A stretch of DNA of 64,000 nucleotides from Lineus longissimus (GCF_910592395.1 NC_088311.1:20811695-20875694); one strand, 5' to 3'; shown: positions 1-12,002, counted from the stretch's first letter. Numbers and translations: made by a program. Notes: generated from the letters alone by a model not told the origin.

Positions 1-600
1 TCGGACTAACTATAACTGGGTGGTGGTGCCTTCTGGACGTATTCTCAGCTTGGTGGGATTGTCTGTAGGACTATTCTAAACTGCGTAGTGCTTGTTCTCC
101 GAAAAATTCTAAACTTGGATGTGATTTCCTCGGGACGAATTCTCAACTCGGTTGTGCTGGTCTTCTTTGACAAATTCTCAACCGGGTGAGGGTTGTCTTC
201 AGGACAATTCTCAACTGGGTAGGGATCGTCTTCAAGCAGAATTCTCAACTGGGTGGCGCTTGTCCTCGCGACGAATTCTCAGCCAGGTGGATGTATTCTT
301 CAGAAAGAATTCCGAATTGGGTTAGGCTGTCTTTAAGACGCGCGAATTCTCAACTGTTGGTGTTGCTTGTCCTCGCGACGAATTCTCAAGTGGGTGGGAG
401 TTGTATTAGGGACGAATCCTTAACTTGCTGGGACTCTGTTCAAGAGCGCATTTTCAATTCAATTGAGTGGCCTATGGCGTCGGGACAAATTCTAAATTGG
501 GTGAGAGTTGTCTTCGAGACAAACACTCAACTTGGTGGGATTGTCCTCGGGGCAAATTCTAAACTGGATCTGGGTTGCTCTCAAAACAAACTCTCAACCT
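1..600. repeat. 34-bp minisatellite, about 17 degenerate units
   Basis: Units built on aattctcaactgggtggg recur at about 138, 172, 206, 240, 273, 308, 343, 380, 414, 447, 487, 522, 556 and 589, giving a period near 34 bp. Earlier, more diverged units lie from about 49. Each unit carries a core like aattctcaactgggtg followed by a gtcttcgggac-like linker. The array continues beyond the left edge. The open frames across it are a by-product of the repeat. Confidence 0.85.
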
Positions 601-1064
601 AATCATGTAAGGAGGGGTTGAACTGATAAGGAATATTTTACAAGTTAGGGGTGTCTTCAAGACAAGTTTTTTTGACTGATAAATGTTGTCTTTTATTCAT
701 AATCCTCTGTTCAAAGATCAAAGGTGAACTTTGTATTTTGTTATCATAGTAATAATTAACAGACATTTTTACAGTACAATAAAAAGTGTCACTGCGATAA
801 TGGCAGAGTTCGTATTTCACACAAGCCACCCACTGAGCCTGAACCCAATTATACCACCAAACCCAATTATCTCATTAAGTAGGCTACTTGAACTGTGCAT
901 ATTATAGAGCCGATTATCTATATTTGATTAAAAATCTCAGCAGACTCTGCCTGTATCCGACCTTGAGGTGCAAACCTTTTCCATTTTCAGTCTAAAAATT
1001 GACATATATCAATTGTAATAACATGGAGAACTGGAAAAACAAAAGTTCCTAAAATACACCATCA
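601..1064. other. Non-coding; 3' flank of COA7
   Basis: AT-rich sequence between the minisatellite and the COA7 stop codon. On the minus strand an AATAAA signal reads at 692-697, about 370 nt past the stop; it is a candidate poly(A) signal. No other feature is seen. Confidence 0.5.
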
Positions 1065-2920
1065 TCATTGACTCTCACTAAATGTCAGTGTTCTCGCTTG
1101 CGAGTCTCCCTTGTGGTTCTCCTTCACCTTGTCCGCCTCTTTCTTATAATGTTCCGATAACCTCGGGTTCTTGTCTACACCGTCACCTTTGGCATACATG
1201 CGACTAAGGTTTGTGCAAGCATAATAAACGCCGCCTTCGCAGGCTTTCACAGAGTATTCATGAGCCTGCTTCATGTCCTTAGGAATTTCATCTCGACCAG
1301 TAAGATACAGACCGCTCAGATGATAACAGCTGGAAGCAAAGCCTCCGTCACATGCTTTCTTGAAACACTCTATCGCATTTTTATAGTCTTTTTTGTGAGT
1401 CACTTTTCCGCCACCAAACATCAATCCTAAATTGTTACAGGCAGGCATGTGACCTTGATCACACCCTTTTTTGTAATAGTCGAAACTCTGCCTGAAATCT
1501 TGCTTGAGGCCTGCAGAAAAAAACAAAAAAAATCATTAAATTTTGATAAATTTCCATCTCAACAAAAACCTAAGTTTGGTACATTTTATGTTTTCTTTAT
1601 GTTTTGTGTCCTCTGGCCAGTATGGGAAGTGTACTAGAGTACTACTCAGAATAAAAAAGGTCGGCCTTCATTTTTAGCCCTTGCAATAAAGAACAGTCAC
1701 CCTAAGTTCCCCTGATTATCTCATACTGTACCGTCTCCTCATTTAAATCTAGAGTCAGGTGGGTTACCATGAGGGCTAGTAAAAATTAAACTTGCTTCTC
1801 ATCTTGCCTGCCCCAATACTGACCACAGGCCTGAAAGAAACCACAATAATAACGAATGGAAAACACCTTTAAAAATTCCTACCTTTTCCCATAAGTGCCA
1901 AATTTCCATATTTGAAACAGCTTTGTGCGTATTTATAATCATCACAGTTTGTTTTGTAGACTTTCGCAGCTTTTTCGTGGTCCTTTTTGATGTTGTTCTC
2001 AAAATCAGCCAGACGATGGCATCCTAAAAAGGACATCAAAACAGCGTTGAGTTTGAACAAGGGAGATGTAACAAAGTCAGGAGTAATACTTGACTTGCCA
2101 AACTCAGAAATGCACCGCCACTCGCGGACAAAGATAAAACAACTCCACATTTTTTTCACCGGTTTTCGCTGCGCATGCGTACCAGCCATCTGGAAACTAA
2201 TAATGGCGGCAATCTGATTCTGAACTTGTTTTGTGTAAGTTTTTGAGAGTTCAAAAAGTTCTCATGATTTAAGATCATTTAGCAATCTGATAACTATTAT
2301 GTGTTAAGAAACAGACGTACCACAGTTATAACCAGTTACCTGTGTGAATTTGCATGCGCAGCTAAAACCGGTGAAAAAAATGTCGAGTTGTTCTATCTTT
2401 GTCCGCGAGTGGCGCTGCATTTCTGAGTTTGGCAAGTCAAGTATTGGGGCAGAAAGAGGAAAAAGATCATGAGATTGGAACACAAAATTGGTTTTTAGAG
2501 CTTGTAAAACTACCCGACCAGTGCAGTGTGTCTGTGCGTAAAATATATCATGAACGGGTATGTAAAAATATAGGCCTATATTATATAGGTACATGTCTTA
2601 TTGTCTAGGCAGAGAAATGACCAGACCAGGTGAAACCAGCAAGCCATTCAATAAGGATACCTGAACCACAGATTATTAGTTGTACACTGCTAATCCTGTA
2701 GACTTCTGCAGTGAACTGCGCGGCAGGCAGAGCATGCCGTTGCCGCGTTGGCGTTGTCAGTGCCAGTGACGGTTCGCCAGTGACTGACCAGCCGAGTGGA
2801 GTGAGAGTGTTGGATCTTACCTTCAGGGCTTTTTTCATGAAAACACTGAAAACGATATTCTACACCAAGATTTTCGATGTATTCTTTAGCCTCGTCTTCA
2901 TTTTTTAAGTCGTATGCCAT
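1065..2920 (-). CDS. COA7: Cytochrome c oxidase assembly factor 7 homolog (Sel1-repeat protein), three exons
   Basis: Exons read 2920-2821, 2023-1883 and 1510-1065, with gt/ag borders and matching phase (1 then 1). They total 687 nt, or 228 aa; human COA7 has 231 aa. The N-terminus [19 protein letters not shown] and the following [11 protein letters not shown] match the start of the human protein. Exon 2 carries EAAKV-like and SCFKYG motifs. Exon 3 holds Cys-rich Sel1-type helical repeats with ACNNLG, SSCYHLS and ACTNLSRMY, and ends near LTFSESQ (human ends LTFG). COA7 is known as a heme-binding, disulfide-rich mitochondrial intermembrane-space factor for complex IV assembly. The start is the first ATG of the frame. 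A poly(A) signal may lie at 692-697. Family and join are secure; function is taken from the family. Confidence 0.92.
2024..2820 (-). repeat. Foldback (inverted-repeat) element in COA7 intron 1
   Basis: Arms at 2085-2180 and 2350-2445 are about 95% identical as reverse complements; both contain ctcgcggacaaagat and caccggttttngctgcgcat. They enclose a spacer of about 170 bp. The structure is a MITE or foldback element of about 360 bp lying wholly within the 797-bp intron 1. The rest of the intron, 2446-2820, shows nothing recognisable. Confidence 0.8.
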
Positions 2921-4407
2921 TTCACATGCAAATATTGTCGTAAAATGGATGAAATACTAAGATATAACGTGTAATTTTTGTTATAAAATCAACTTGAGTC
3001 GCTTATGCCAATAACAATATTTAGTTGTTATCGTCGTTGCTGATTTACAAGTGTAGGCCAACTACTGGGTGTTCCGTAAAAAAGTCACTCCGATTGGGTG
3101 GAGGCGAGGGCACGTTGGTGTTCAAGCCTGGTAGCAGTATGACCCCCCCCCCCCCCCCAACACACGTGCTGTTAACTCGAGCATCTTGAGTGATTTTAGT
3201 GAACTACCATTGCATCATTCTGAGGAAATTCTTCTACGTTTGTCCGTCGGTCGATTGGCGATGGGGGGGGGCTTGTGAGCTCTTAATTTCACGTGCCGGT
3301 GCACAAACAGGGCCGGTGAATTATTCTCATAGTACCTTTAGCGATATGATGCAGGATATTGCCCTCGCACATTGGCTTTAAGGGAAGCATTAGCAGGAAT
3401 ATGCAGAGGCGCTCCGAGTGAGATCGACGACACTAGTTGCAGGAAAACCGAAGGGGCCAGACACCATAAAAAGGACGTTAATTTAAATTAATAGCAGCAC
3501 AAATATTGTGGATAAGTGACCTGCTGACCCTAATCGTAGCCTGTGTATATTAATGGCTTTTGTGAAATAATTGAAACCATAGAGTAAGGCCTGTAAAAAT
3601 GCAACCTGTCCTCAGTGCCACTCAAAGAACCATACCATAGGGTGGCAAAAGATGACAGCACACTTATGTTATGGAATTGATCTTTGCGACAAGTGCGAGT
3701 CAGAGGGCAACTGAAGAAGAGGTGTTTATAGTGCGTAAGAAGAAACGACTGCCATTCTTTGCCGACAGGCCTTTTTTCATTTGTAGGAAGAAAGGGCTGC
3801 CTTTCTTTGCTTTGGAGGAAGAAACGTCAGGCTTTCTTTACTTTGCCGACAGGCCTTTTTTCATTTGAAGGAAGAAATGGCTGCATTACTTTGCTTACGA
3901 GGAAGAAATTACAGGCTTTCAAATGAAGAAACGACTGCCTTTTTGCTCTGGGGGAAGAAACGACCGCTTTTCTTTGCTTTGGAGGAAGAAACGACAGGCT
4001 TCCTTGCATACATGTATTTTGTAGGAAGAAACTACTGCCTTTCTTTGCTTCCGAGGAAGGAACGACAGGATTTCTTTCAGATTTATAGTCCAGAAAGGGC
4101 TGCCTTTCTTTGCTACTACACTGGCAGTAATTAGCGGTGGCGCTGTAGAAAAAAATCGAAAATCTCGCCAGGGTTTTTGTGTACTTTTTTATTCCACCAC
4201 CGCCACCGTGGAAAAGAATTGTAGGACGAAATTTACAGATTATAGCGTGCATGCAGTATAACCGTTTGTCGCAAAGTCATTTTACTGGCTGATGCCGATT
4301 TGAATCGATGGCTAATAAATAATGTGCTTCTTTTAGTGCAATGTTGTTCATTTCTGCAGTAACCGTTGCCTTTTGATTAGTTATGTTATAGTTGGGTCTG
4401 ACAATGC
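2921..4407. other. Intergenic, with a C tract and a degenerate repeat
   Basis: A run of about 17 C starts near 3141 and a G run lies near 3261. No supported gene is seen; the short open frames have no start or splice context. The right part is the degenerate repeat at 3690-4130. A minus-strand AATAAA reads at 4188-4193 and could serve the gene at 4408-5181. Confidence 0.5.
3690..4130. repeat. Degenerate gaagaaacgac minisatellite
   Basis: The motif gaggaagaaacgacaggctt, followed by tctttgc, recurs with irregular spacing of about 25-65 bp across 440 bp, with variants such as aggaagaaatggctgc and aggaagggctgcctttc. Open frames on both strands here are repeat artefacts. Confidence 0.7.
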
Positions 4408-5181
4408 CTAAAACTGGTGTCTTTCCCGTTTCTTTCGCGCGTCATTCCATTTGTCCAGAACATCATAAATGTCGTGCATGTCATGGGTGGGTGATGTCTG
4501 TGGCCTTGACCCATCCACTGCTCTATCGTATGGTCGAATCCGAGACCAAGGCATTTTCGTACAGTCCTTGGCATGTCTCGGGACAATGTCTTGCCTGGCA
4601 ACGGCAGCCTTGAGAACCAAATCATGACATGCATGAGGCCGTTTTTCCAGTATTGGAGGGAGATGCTTTGGCCATTTGCTTGAAGGCAAAGGTGGTCCTT
4701 TGTCGATTAAAAGCCCGAGATCAAAATTACTGAACTCATTTGTCCGTTTTTGCGGCACTAGTGGGTTTTTGGGAAACTTTCTCCACAATCCGCGTGTTTT
4801 GTCTTTGCATGAGCGACCTGACTCATCAGAGAATTTCTCACACACAGGCCGATTGTCGCCAGTAACATAGTTATAGGCATAGGATATGTTGGTGCCCTTC
4901 GGCGTCTTTTTTGCCTTGTACTCGTCGATAAGCCATTCCTCACGGGCGCGTCTCAACCCAGAGGTATTGTTTCTTACGATATGAGGCAGCACCGATGTGT
5001 GTTTGTTCAAAGCCCCGTGTGAAGCTGACGATGTTACCCCTGCCTCATCATCCTGCCTGACGTGATGTCCTTGATTTCTCTGTCTAGACGGAGGCCGGAC
5101 TTGGTCTTCTTTCTTATTGAGGTCCCGAAGGTCCTCCACGGACGGAGATTTTAAAACAATGCGCCTTGGAAATCTTTCCAT
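4408..5181 (-). CDS. Intronless hypothetical protein, 257 aa
   Basis: A single open frame runs from ATG at 5181 to TAG at 4408. The frame is open further upstream to about 5287 but without an ATG, so 5181 is chosen. The product is basic, Pro/Lys/Arg-rich and hydrophilic, with no signal peptide or membrane segment. Landmarks are SGLRRAREEWLIDEYKAKK near residue 80, a RGLWRKFPKNP stretch in the middle, WPKHLPPILEKRPHACHD, and a C-terminus ending DKWNDARKKRERHQF. I do not recognise the family. The low-complexity basic make-up and motifs resemble some ciliary or sperm microtubule proteins, but that is only an impression. It is head-to-head with the VWA gene at 5933. A retrogene origin is possible because it lacks introns. 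Confidence 0.55.
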   Translation of the reverse strand: MERFPRRIVLKSPSVEDLRDLNKKEDQVRPPSRQRNQGHHVRQDDEAGVTSSASHGALNKHTSVLPHIVRNNTSGLRRAREEWLIDEYKAKKTPKGTNISYAYNYVTGDNRPVCEKFSDESGRSCKDKTRGLWRKFPKNPLVPQKRTNEFSNFDLGLLIDKGPPLPSSKWPKHLPPILEKRPHACHDLVLKAAVARQDIVPRHAKDCTKMPWSRIRPYDRAVDGSRPQTSPTHDMHDIYDVLDKWNDARKKRERHQF

Positions 5182-5932
5182 TTTTGTGTTTTCCCGCTCG
5201 ATTGCGGTTCTAACGTTGCTAAGGAGGTCGATGACGTAACCAGTGACGTTGCGTACCAACGTCGTAAATGACAGGTGATGACGTCATGACGCGTCAGGTA
5301 AAGCAGCTCCTCCAGACGGTTAAAACTGCAAGCAATCATAAATCGATATCGTTATTTTTATGAACTTGACAACATATAATATCGTGCAGTGGACCTGTGT
5401 TTTGGGTATGAATCTCTATCTGAAACATGTCCAAGTGGGACTTCTGTCTTGAAGCTGACGGGTCAAATATACATCCCGAGTAAGGCCGAAGCCGAGCTCT
5501 CGGGAATATTTGGTTCTTCTACAGAATATACCCATTACTCCCACTCGCAACTTCGAATCGATTATTAAGAGAGCTCGTCCCTTACTCGGGAATGTATATT
5601 GGATCCATCAGTACGTGTACTTGTTTGACGCCAATTGCAATCAATGCGTTCAATATCACATTTACATAAGGAGGCAACTAAAAAACACCTTTGACAATCA
5701 AACGCCACTTCATTTCATTCCAGATCGTATTCGATCGGTATGATTCAGTTGGGAAAATTGGCCGAAAGAGAAAAAAAATTCTAAAAATTTACAAATTTCG
5801 AGAGTCATTTACACAGGCCCTAGAAAATAAGTGTAATATTAATTATCGGTCGTTTTCAGTCGATTGAAAATTATGTCTAAATGTAAAGATCTGTCGCGTA
5901 CTGTTTAGTTCATAGCTACTTTAGTTGAAGCG
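5182..5932. promoter_or_regulatory. Divergent promoter region with CRE sites
   Basis: A perfect palindromic CRE, tgacgtca, lies at 5279-5286. CRE-like half sites tgacgtaa (about 5232) and tgacgttg (about 5244) lie within 50 bp. The site is about 100 bp upstream of the intronless minus-strand gene, and the region separates it from the VWA gene at 5933. CRE palindromes close to start sites are a known promoter feature in animals; use here is inferred. An imperfect foldback (5467-5500 against 5569-5602, sharing cccgagtaagg) lies between the two starts. Confidence 0.45.
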
Positions 5933-8900
5933 ATGAGGACCGTGCCATTACTTGCTCTCTTGGTGACTGTGGTACCGGGGATTTTTACCGCCCCAAAATT
6001 CAACGCGGATGACCCCAAACATGACACCATGCCAGGACCGATTGAAGGTAAGCTGAATTTCGAATATCATCTCGTTAGAGACTAAATATCTCGTTAGAGA
6101 CGAAATCTATCTCGTTAAAGACTATAAATATATCTCGCTAGAGACTCAATGTTTCTCGTTAGAGACGAAATGCACCTCGTTGGAGACAAAATACATATCT
6201 CGTTGGAGACGACATTATATCTCGTTAGACTATCAGTTTATAGAATGGCAATCGCAATCAGTGTATCTCAGCCAGAAGCACAAACCCCAAATGATGGATT
6301 GGCGGCTTTCGTTATTCCTTCACCCACCCCTCTCTTTCAGCGTGCAGAGTCCAGAAGAGTGACATCCTATTCGTGCTTGATGCCTCCACGAGCATCTCCA
6401 TGGAGAAGTTTGATGCTATGAGGAGCTTCGTCAAGCGGGTGGTGAATACTGAACTGATTGATATATTAGGACGAGATCACACCCAGGTAAGGCAATGTTT
6501 GATCTAACAAAGAGGCCGAACTCTCACTGTGATGTTAGGTCAGGGAATGCAAATTAAAAAGAGAAACCGGCAGTAAGCTCTCTTCGGCCATTTCCACCTA
6601 CATGTACTTCGAAGGCTCTCTGGCCTAATAATTCTCTAGTAGTTCTAGAAAACTAATAATCCTTGTCTCCCTTTCCCTCCTTTGATCACAATCCCTGTGA
6701 GAAACGTGATCAGGACATTGGTTGGCCCCTTGGTTTAGAACCTAGCCCACGTTTTTCACACTCCCCTTCCCAATATCAATTCAAAGATTGACGATTGATT
6801 TTGTGCATGGAAGCTGGCATGTACACTTTGAAGACGGAAAATCGAAGGCAGAAGACAGAAGACCTCACCTGCATCAAGTTGTCCTCTGCTTTGAACTCCA
6901 GTGGTCAGATTGTACATCGACCTTCAGATTCAGAGCCCCCCCCCCCCCCCATCGACACTGTTCCTTTTCTCACCTTCTATAATGGTTCCAGTAGCCCCCC
7001 CCCCCCCCTCACCCCATCCAATCCTTGTTTTCTCTTTTGAACCAACTCCCCTTTCATTATCCTTTCCCAACCTTTCATTGTAGGTTGGTTTAGTGTCGTT
7101 CTCCACCAACGTGACGTTGAACATTCCTTATGACAAATTCTACAATACGGAGGACTTCAACAAGGCTCTCGCCGACCTGACTTATGACAGAGGGGATACA
7201 TATCTTGGGAAAGCCCTCAGGTAGGTTCCTTGTTTTGTATTAAGCACCATCCCGGCATGGCTGACCCGCTAACTCCACGACCTTCACTCACTCTGGTCGT
7301 CATCTTCTACTCTCATTTTAGTCAGGCTCCGGTTTCCTCCTACATTGCACAACACCCTTGTTTGCAGATTCGTTCGCACCAAGGTCCTCCGCCCCAAGAA
7401 TGGGTATCGCCCGACCGTACCCCAGATGCTCATAATCTTGACGGACGGCTGGGAGTCGGACCCCGGGTTCGCCAAAGATGAGATCAAGCGCCTGAAAGAG
7501 ATGGGGGTTCACACCATAGCGGTTGGGATCGGCTACTATGTGGACAAGGCAGGTCTGAAACAGTTGGTCAAATCGAGTGATGCAGTGGAGGTTGAGGCTT
7601 GGAAGGGACTCAAAGACAAGCTCCCGCAGTTGAGGAAGGATTTATGCAAGGAAGTGCAGGTCATTAAGCGTGAGTAAAATTATAAATCATTCAAAAACAA
7701 ATTGCAGAGTATAATAAATATTAACCAGTGAATGTAAACTTAACTTTCGGACGCAATTGTACCTTATTCATATAAGAGGTTGGAGGGGGAGGGGTTCACT
7801 CTTAGTTAAAATCAAGCCGACACTGCATTGTAACATGGGTTAATGATGTCCCCTATGCAACCTCTCTTTCCTCTGCTGCCTATAATAAGACACTCGGGTT
7901 TTGATATTTGACCATACACCAGGATTTTATGCATTGTGGGAGGAATTGCGGGTCATACTGCCATGGCGTGAGAAATGGGCAGTCAAGACCCAACGTCAGC
8001 TACGTTTGTGCATTGACGTTCTATCGCAGATACAGGTTCTCTGCATGACTGTCGTCTTCTTCAGGTTGCGACAAACATTTCGAGTCGAATGTTATATTGG
8101 TCGTGGATTGCTCCACGAGCATTGGACTCGCGAACTTCCAGAGGCTCAGGGAGTTCCTGATCAATGTCGTCAACTCGTTCAAGGTCATTGGAGAGGACGG
8201 CATCCAGGTATGCAAATGAGCGCAGTTCACGTCATCTTGAACCTCATGGTATGATAAACGTAGCCGGGGTATATTTTGATTAGATGCAAAGACATTGTTC
8301 ATGTTGGGGGTTAAGATGAGTTCACGTGGCCCTGTGTACAAGAGGTCTTAGGCCACTGGGTAAACGTATGTGATTATAGGATTGACCGCCATTACTTATT
8401 TTTCATTGTTTTATGCGCATCTACGAGCACACGCGACGGATCATTCAAATAGTATTTAAGAGTGTTTTTCTATTATTTTTAAGGTTGGAATGATGCAATA
8501 CTCATCCTACACCAAAACGAAAGTCGTCTTTCAGCTGGATACCTACAATACCCGTCAACAGCTCGAGGCCGCTATCAAGAAGCTGGTCTGGAAGAAGGGA
8601 GCTACGAAGACTGGCTATGCGATGATGATGGCGGAGAGTAAGATAGCGAGGAAGGCAAAAAGGAAAACTGTCCAAACGACCTTCATTGTGGTGACCGATG
8701 GGAACGCAAATGATAAAGTTGAGGTGTGTTGGATTCACATCACAGCTGTTGATATTGTCAAGTCTTATACTCCCCTCTTCTTGCATACAACTCCCTTTTT
8801 CTCACGCAACGAACACCAACCAACTCCTCCTCCTCCTCTCCATACATGCGCCCTTTTTCTTACTCAACCGACACCGAAATCCTTCTGCTTTTTCATACAT

Positions 8901-9212
8901 GCGCCCTTGTTCTTCATCCAGTGACACCAAACCACTCCTTCTTCGTCATACACGTGTCCTCCTTCTTATTCGCGTAACACATTATTTTATTATCTGTTGC
9001 TGGTTGATCGATCGTTACAGGTTGCAGCAGCCCGACTTCATGCCATGAACTACACTGTATTGGCTGTTGGCATTGGTAAAGATGTAGATAGCAAGGAGTT
9101 GAGAGTCATCGCCAGCAAACCCAAAGAGGTGCACGTGTTCCATCCAGAAGACTTCAATGAGCTGCAGTACTTCATGAGATATGTTGTAACCGAAGTCTGC
9201 CGTGAGTATTGA
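5933..9212 (+). CDS. Secreted protein with two von Willebrand factor A domains
   Basis: Seven exons: 5933-6047, 6341-6486, 7084-7220, 7368-7669, 8065-8207, 8484-8723 and 9021-9212, all with gt/ag borders and matching phase, giving 424 aa. The first 20 residues (MRTVPLLALLVTVVPGIFTA) are a signal peptide. VWA1 (about 44-225) has MIDAS DASTS (D52, S54, S56) and LTDG (D159). VWA2 (about 240-418) has DCSTS (D248, S250, S252), TKTG and VTDG (D353). Both metal sites look complete, so divalent-cation-dependent adhesion is likely. The organisation resembles matrilin-like or shell/skeletal-matrix VWA proteins. The reading ends CREY at 9212 by reading through a possible donor at 9202; if that donor is used, a short last exon is missing from this model. 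A poly(A) signal lies at 9709-9714. Confidence 0.87.
6060..6238. repeat. About 22-bp minisatellite in VWA gene intron 1
   Basis: About eight units of atctcgttagagacgaaat, with gttggagac and gctagagac variants, begin just after the first donor of the VWA gene. The rest of the intron is unremarkable. Confidence 0.8.
6929..7012. repeat. Poly-C tracts in VWA intron 2
   Basis: C runs lie at about 6936-6950 and 6995-7008, with pyrimidine-rich DNA around them, shortly before the exon-3 acceptor at 7083. They create spurious poly-Pro open frames. Confidence 0.7.
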
Positions 9213-10370
9213 AATCGGCTTGGGAGAGGTTGGTGCTAGAATGTATAGGTCCAAAACTGAATCGCTTTGTCAGAAGGTTCGAGGCCAAATTCAGCTCCAC
9301 CTGACGTTTTCGAGTCAAAGGGAAACCGGGCGGTGCGGTGTTGATTTTAATTCTAAGGACATCTTAAATGTATCAAGTTGTCCAGACAAAATATGCTGAA
9401 AATTCTCTTCGACAATGGCCTCCGTTTCGTCGAATCGAACAGAGCACGTGCAACTCGATTGAAAAATCAATTAAAAAATCGAGATCGTTTCCATGAGAAG
9501 GATACAGTAAGTACCTATTTCACGTCAAAATCAATGATAATGCAATCGTGGTGTGGTAAGCTGAGACTTAATCAAAGGCCAAACATCGATTTTGTGCACA
9601 TTCTAGACGCTTTGCTGTATATTGTCACGAGGAAAGAAAAGCACGCGACCTAACGCCAACCTATTTATGTAAAGTGATAATTTGAAGGTATATCGTTTGG
9701 GAAATGTTAATAAATAATCATTCTTTATCGTCTTTTGAGATCATTTTTAATTGTAAAAAGTATATTTTAGGACCAATACATGAGACCTATACTTCACGGT
9801 CACCTGTTTTCTGGGTCGTGACGCGAGGTTTCATATGACACTCGGCACAATTGTATCCAAGAATCTTTCGTTTAAAGCAATTCAATTCAATTTCAATTCA
9901 ATTCAATTCACAAAAATCCATATAGAACCATTAATAAGGGCTTTTACAGAAAGGTATACAAATATTCAAATACATGTACAAAGTTGAATTAGAAATGAAA
10001 GTCAAGTATACCGGACAATAAAGTGACTATAGCTTTTAAGTAATATTCTGCCGAAAACTCTGATCGCACAAATGGAATTCAGTGGCACTACTGGGGGCTC
10101 CATGACTGCGGAATGCAAATATTTCCTGGAATGCCATTTTAATTTTAGTCCTGTTATTTCAGATCCCTCTAACGTATTGAGTGAACAACAGAAGGAAGAG
10201 AATAAGGCTGAAGAAGAGGAGTCCAAGTATTGACGACTTTTAAGCGTCATAATACGTCAGAACACAATTTGGGCGGACACTTTTTCCTGGGGGGGGGGAC
10301 GTTTTCGACTGTTACACCGCAAAGGGCAAATGGCATGAAAGGGATTACATGTAGTCAAGCATTATTGTCT
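9213..10370. other. 3' region of VWA gene and intergenic DNA
   Basis: It holds the AATAAA at 9709-9714 and a short (aattc)n-type simple repeat at 9878-9910. A G run of about nine lies at about 10290. No supported coding region is seen. Confidence 0.45.
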
Positions 10371-10785
10371 CACTAGCCGCCAACTTCGGCGTTCACTGGC
10401 GTTTTTTGCGCAAGAGTCCTGAACGCCTGAAAAACCCCTAGTCTGCTACGAACGGCGTCGGCGAACGCGCCAAATATCTAACATGATTGATTTTTGACGC
10501 GTGTCGCCGCGTTTTAACGCAAGAAGAAGCCAGGTGTGCTACGTATTGCCGCCTGAATTGGCGTCGGCGGCGAGGCTATGGCCAATCAGTATGCGTCTTG
10601 ATGTCACATGATTTCACGCTGCATGGCCCAGGATGGGTTAAAGTGGCGGAAAAGACGCTACTGGACGCCAATTCTGGGCAGGTGTGCTCTGACCTAGATC
10701 CACTGGCCGCGAACTTTGGCGTCGAGAGGCGTCTGCCGAACGCTTCTTGTCGCCAAAGTTGGCGGCTAGTGTGCTACGGGCTTTA
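10371..10785 (-). mobile_element. TTAA-type MITE, copy 1 (worn left end)
   Basis: This copy is the reverse complement of the copy at 17476-17915, with roughly 85-90% identity by eye. Shared blocks include cgccgcctgaattggcgtcg-type stretches, ggccaatcag, and the inverted ends agccgccaactt / aagttggcggct. The right end reads gtgctacgggcttta, a degraded form of the intact copy's gtgctgcgggcttaa. The left end lacks the outer 12-15 bp. No coding capacity is seen, so it is non-autonomous. Confidence 0.8.
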
Positions 10786-12002
10786 GAAACGAACCTTTCC
10801 ACATTGTGTTCGGGGTTCCTCTGAATATATAGCGTCGAGAAAAACATTTTGAGTTGAATTTTTTATTCGACATGACTGTGTGGTGGCTTCTCAATCAATC
10901 TCGGAAATCAAGAATTTTACGACTCCGACTCCTACTCACCTTTTAAACTGAATTACAGACATCTAATGACATCTTCGACCTCACTTCACATCGATGAACC
11001 TACATATTCGCTGTCCTAAACCGGACCTGTGCAAAATTGGGAATTTGAAGTCGTGTTGCAAGACGTATACATACTTCCCGAAATTGGTGGCTCGCATTGG
11101 AACTAACTTTTTCCCCCTTGTCCATCATTGAAGGCATTCAAGTGTGTTGGTCAACCATGACTATCTCCTTTGTCCCTCAACCATAAGGCCTAGTTTCCCC
11201 TTATGACATCACAATTTCGGACACTCAGCGCCCCATTTCTGGAAAGGTGTATAGGCCGCCGCTCCCGACGTGAAAGTAAATAGGCCTATATGAAATATTT
11301 TTCTCGAAGTATACGAATCAGTCCGTTCTAAACTATAAATTGATTTCAATGATATTCCAACAAAAGAACACTGCTTCAAAACATATGTACATGTAAATGT
11401 ACTTGATGTTTCAACCAAAAAACACTGCTTAAAATGTATGTAAAACGAACTACGGTAGTCCTGGAACAAGTTCATATTTTTATTGGTCGGGGTATATACC
11501 AACATGTGTTTATTAATCCGAGTGCACTTCATAACATATGAGTGTCATCATATTTTATCAATTCAAGTCGGTAACAAGAATTCTAAAACAAGTACCGCAG
11601 GGGTAGGGTTGCACACTTGACGACTGCCATTTGCGTGCTGTCTGAATTGAGTATGAGTGCCACTTTGGTAATAGTATTAAGGTACGCGATCTTGTATTCC
11701 ATGGCGGTTGTACATCCTGATAACTGTCGAATACCAGTAGTCTATGTTATATTTTCAAGGCGCTGGACAAATCGCCAAATGGTTTTGCAACTTGGCTTTT
11801 GCCAAAGCGAAAGTCGCGACGTCTCACATCCGAGTTGACAGTAAATCGGTTTGAAAATCCAGGATGAAGCTACGGCCATGGTGGAATACATCAAACGACA
11901 CCGCCAACAATCGAAAGCACGTTTCATTCAGTGTCATTCATTCATTACCTCGGGTTTGTTCGCGAATTTTCATGATTTTAGACAGATAAATGTCTCGTTT
12001 TT
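10786..12002. other. Intergenic, no feature recognised
   Basis: It lies between MITE copy 1 and the first ERICH1-like exon. Only short open frames are present, without supporting signals. Confidence 0.4.

Noticed and set aside
186-602. 138-aa open frame on plus
   Set aside because: It lies wholly inside the 34-bp minisatellite; its protein is just the repeat translated.
3827-4252. 141-aa open frame on minus
   Set aside because: It runs through the degenerate gaagaaacgac repeat and has low-complexity content with no domain.
5182-5259. N-terminal extension of the 4408-5181 gene to 283 aa
   Set aside because: The extension starts at a TTG, not ATG, and a stop codon (within the CRE) closes the frame just upstream; ATG at 5181 is preferred.
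6795-7124. Pro-rich or Gly-rich small ORFs on both strands
   Set aside because: They are produced by the poly-C tracts in the VWA gene intron.
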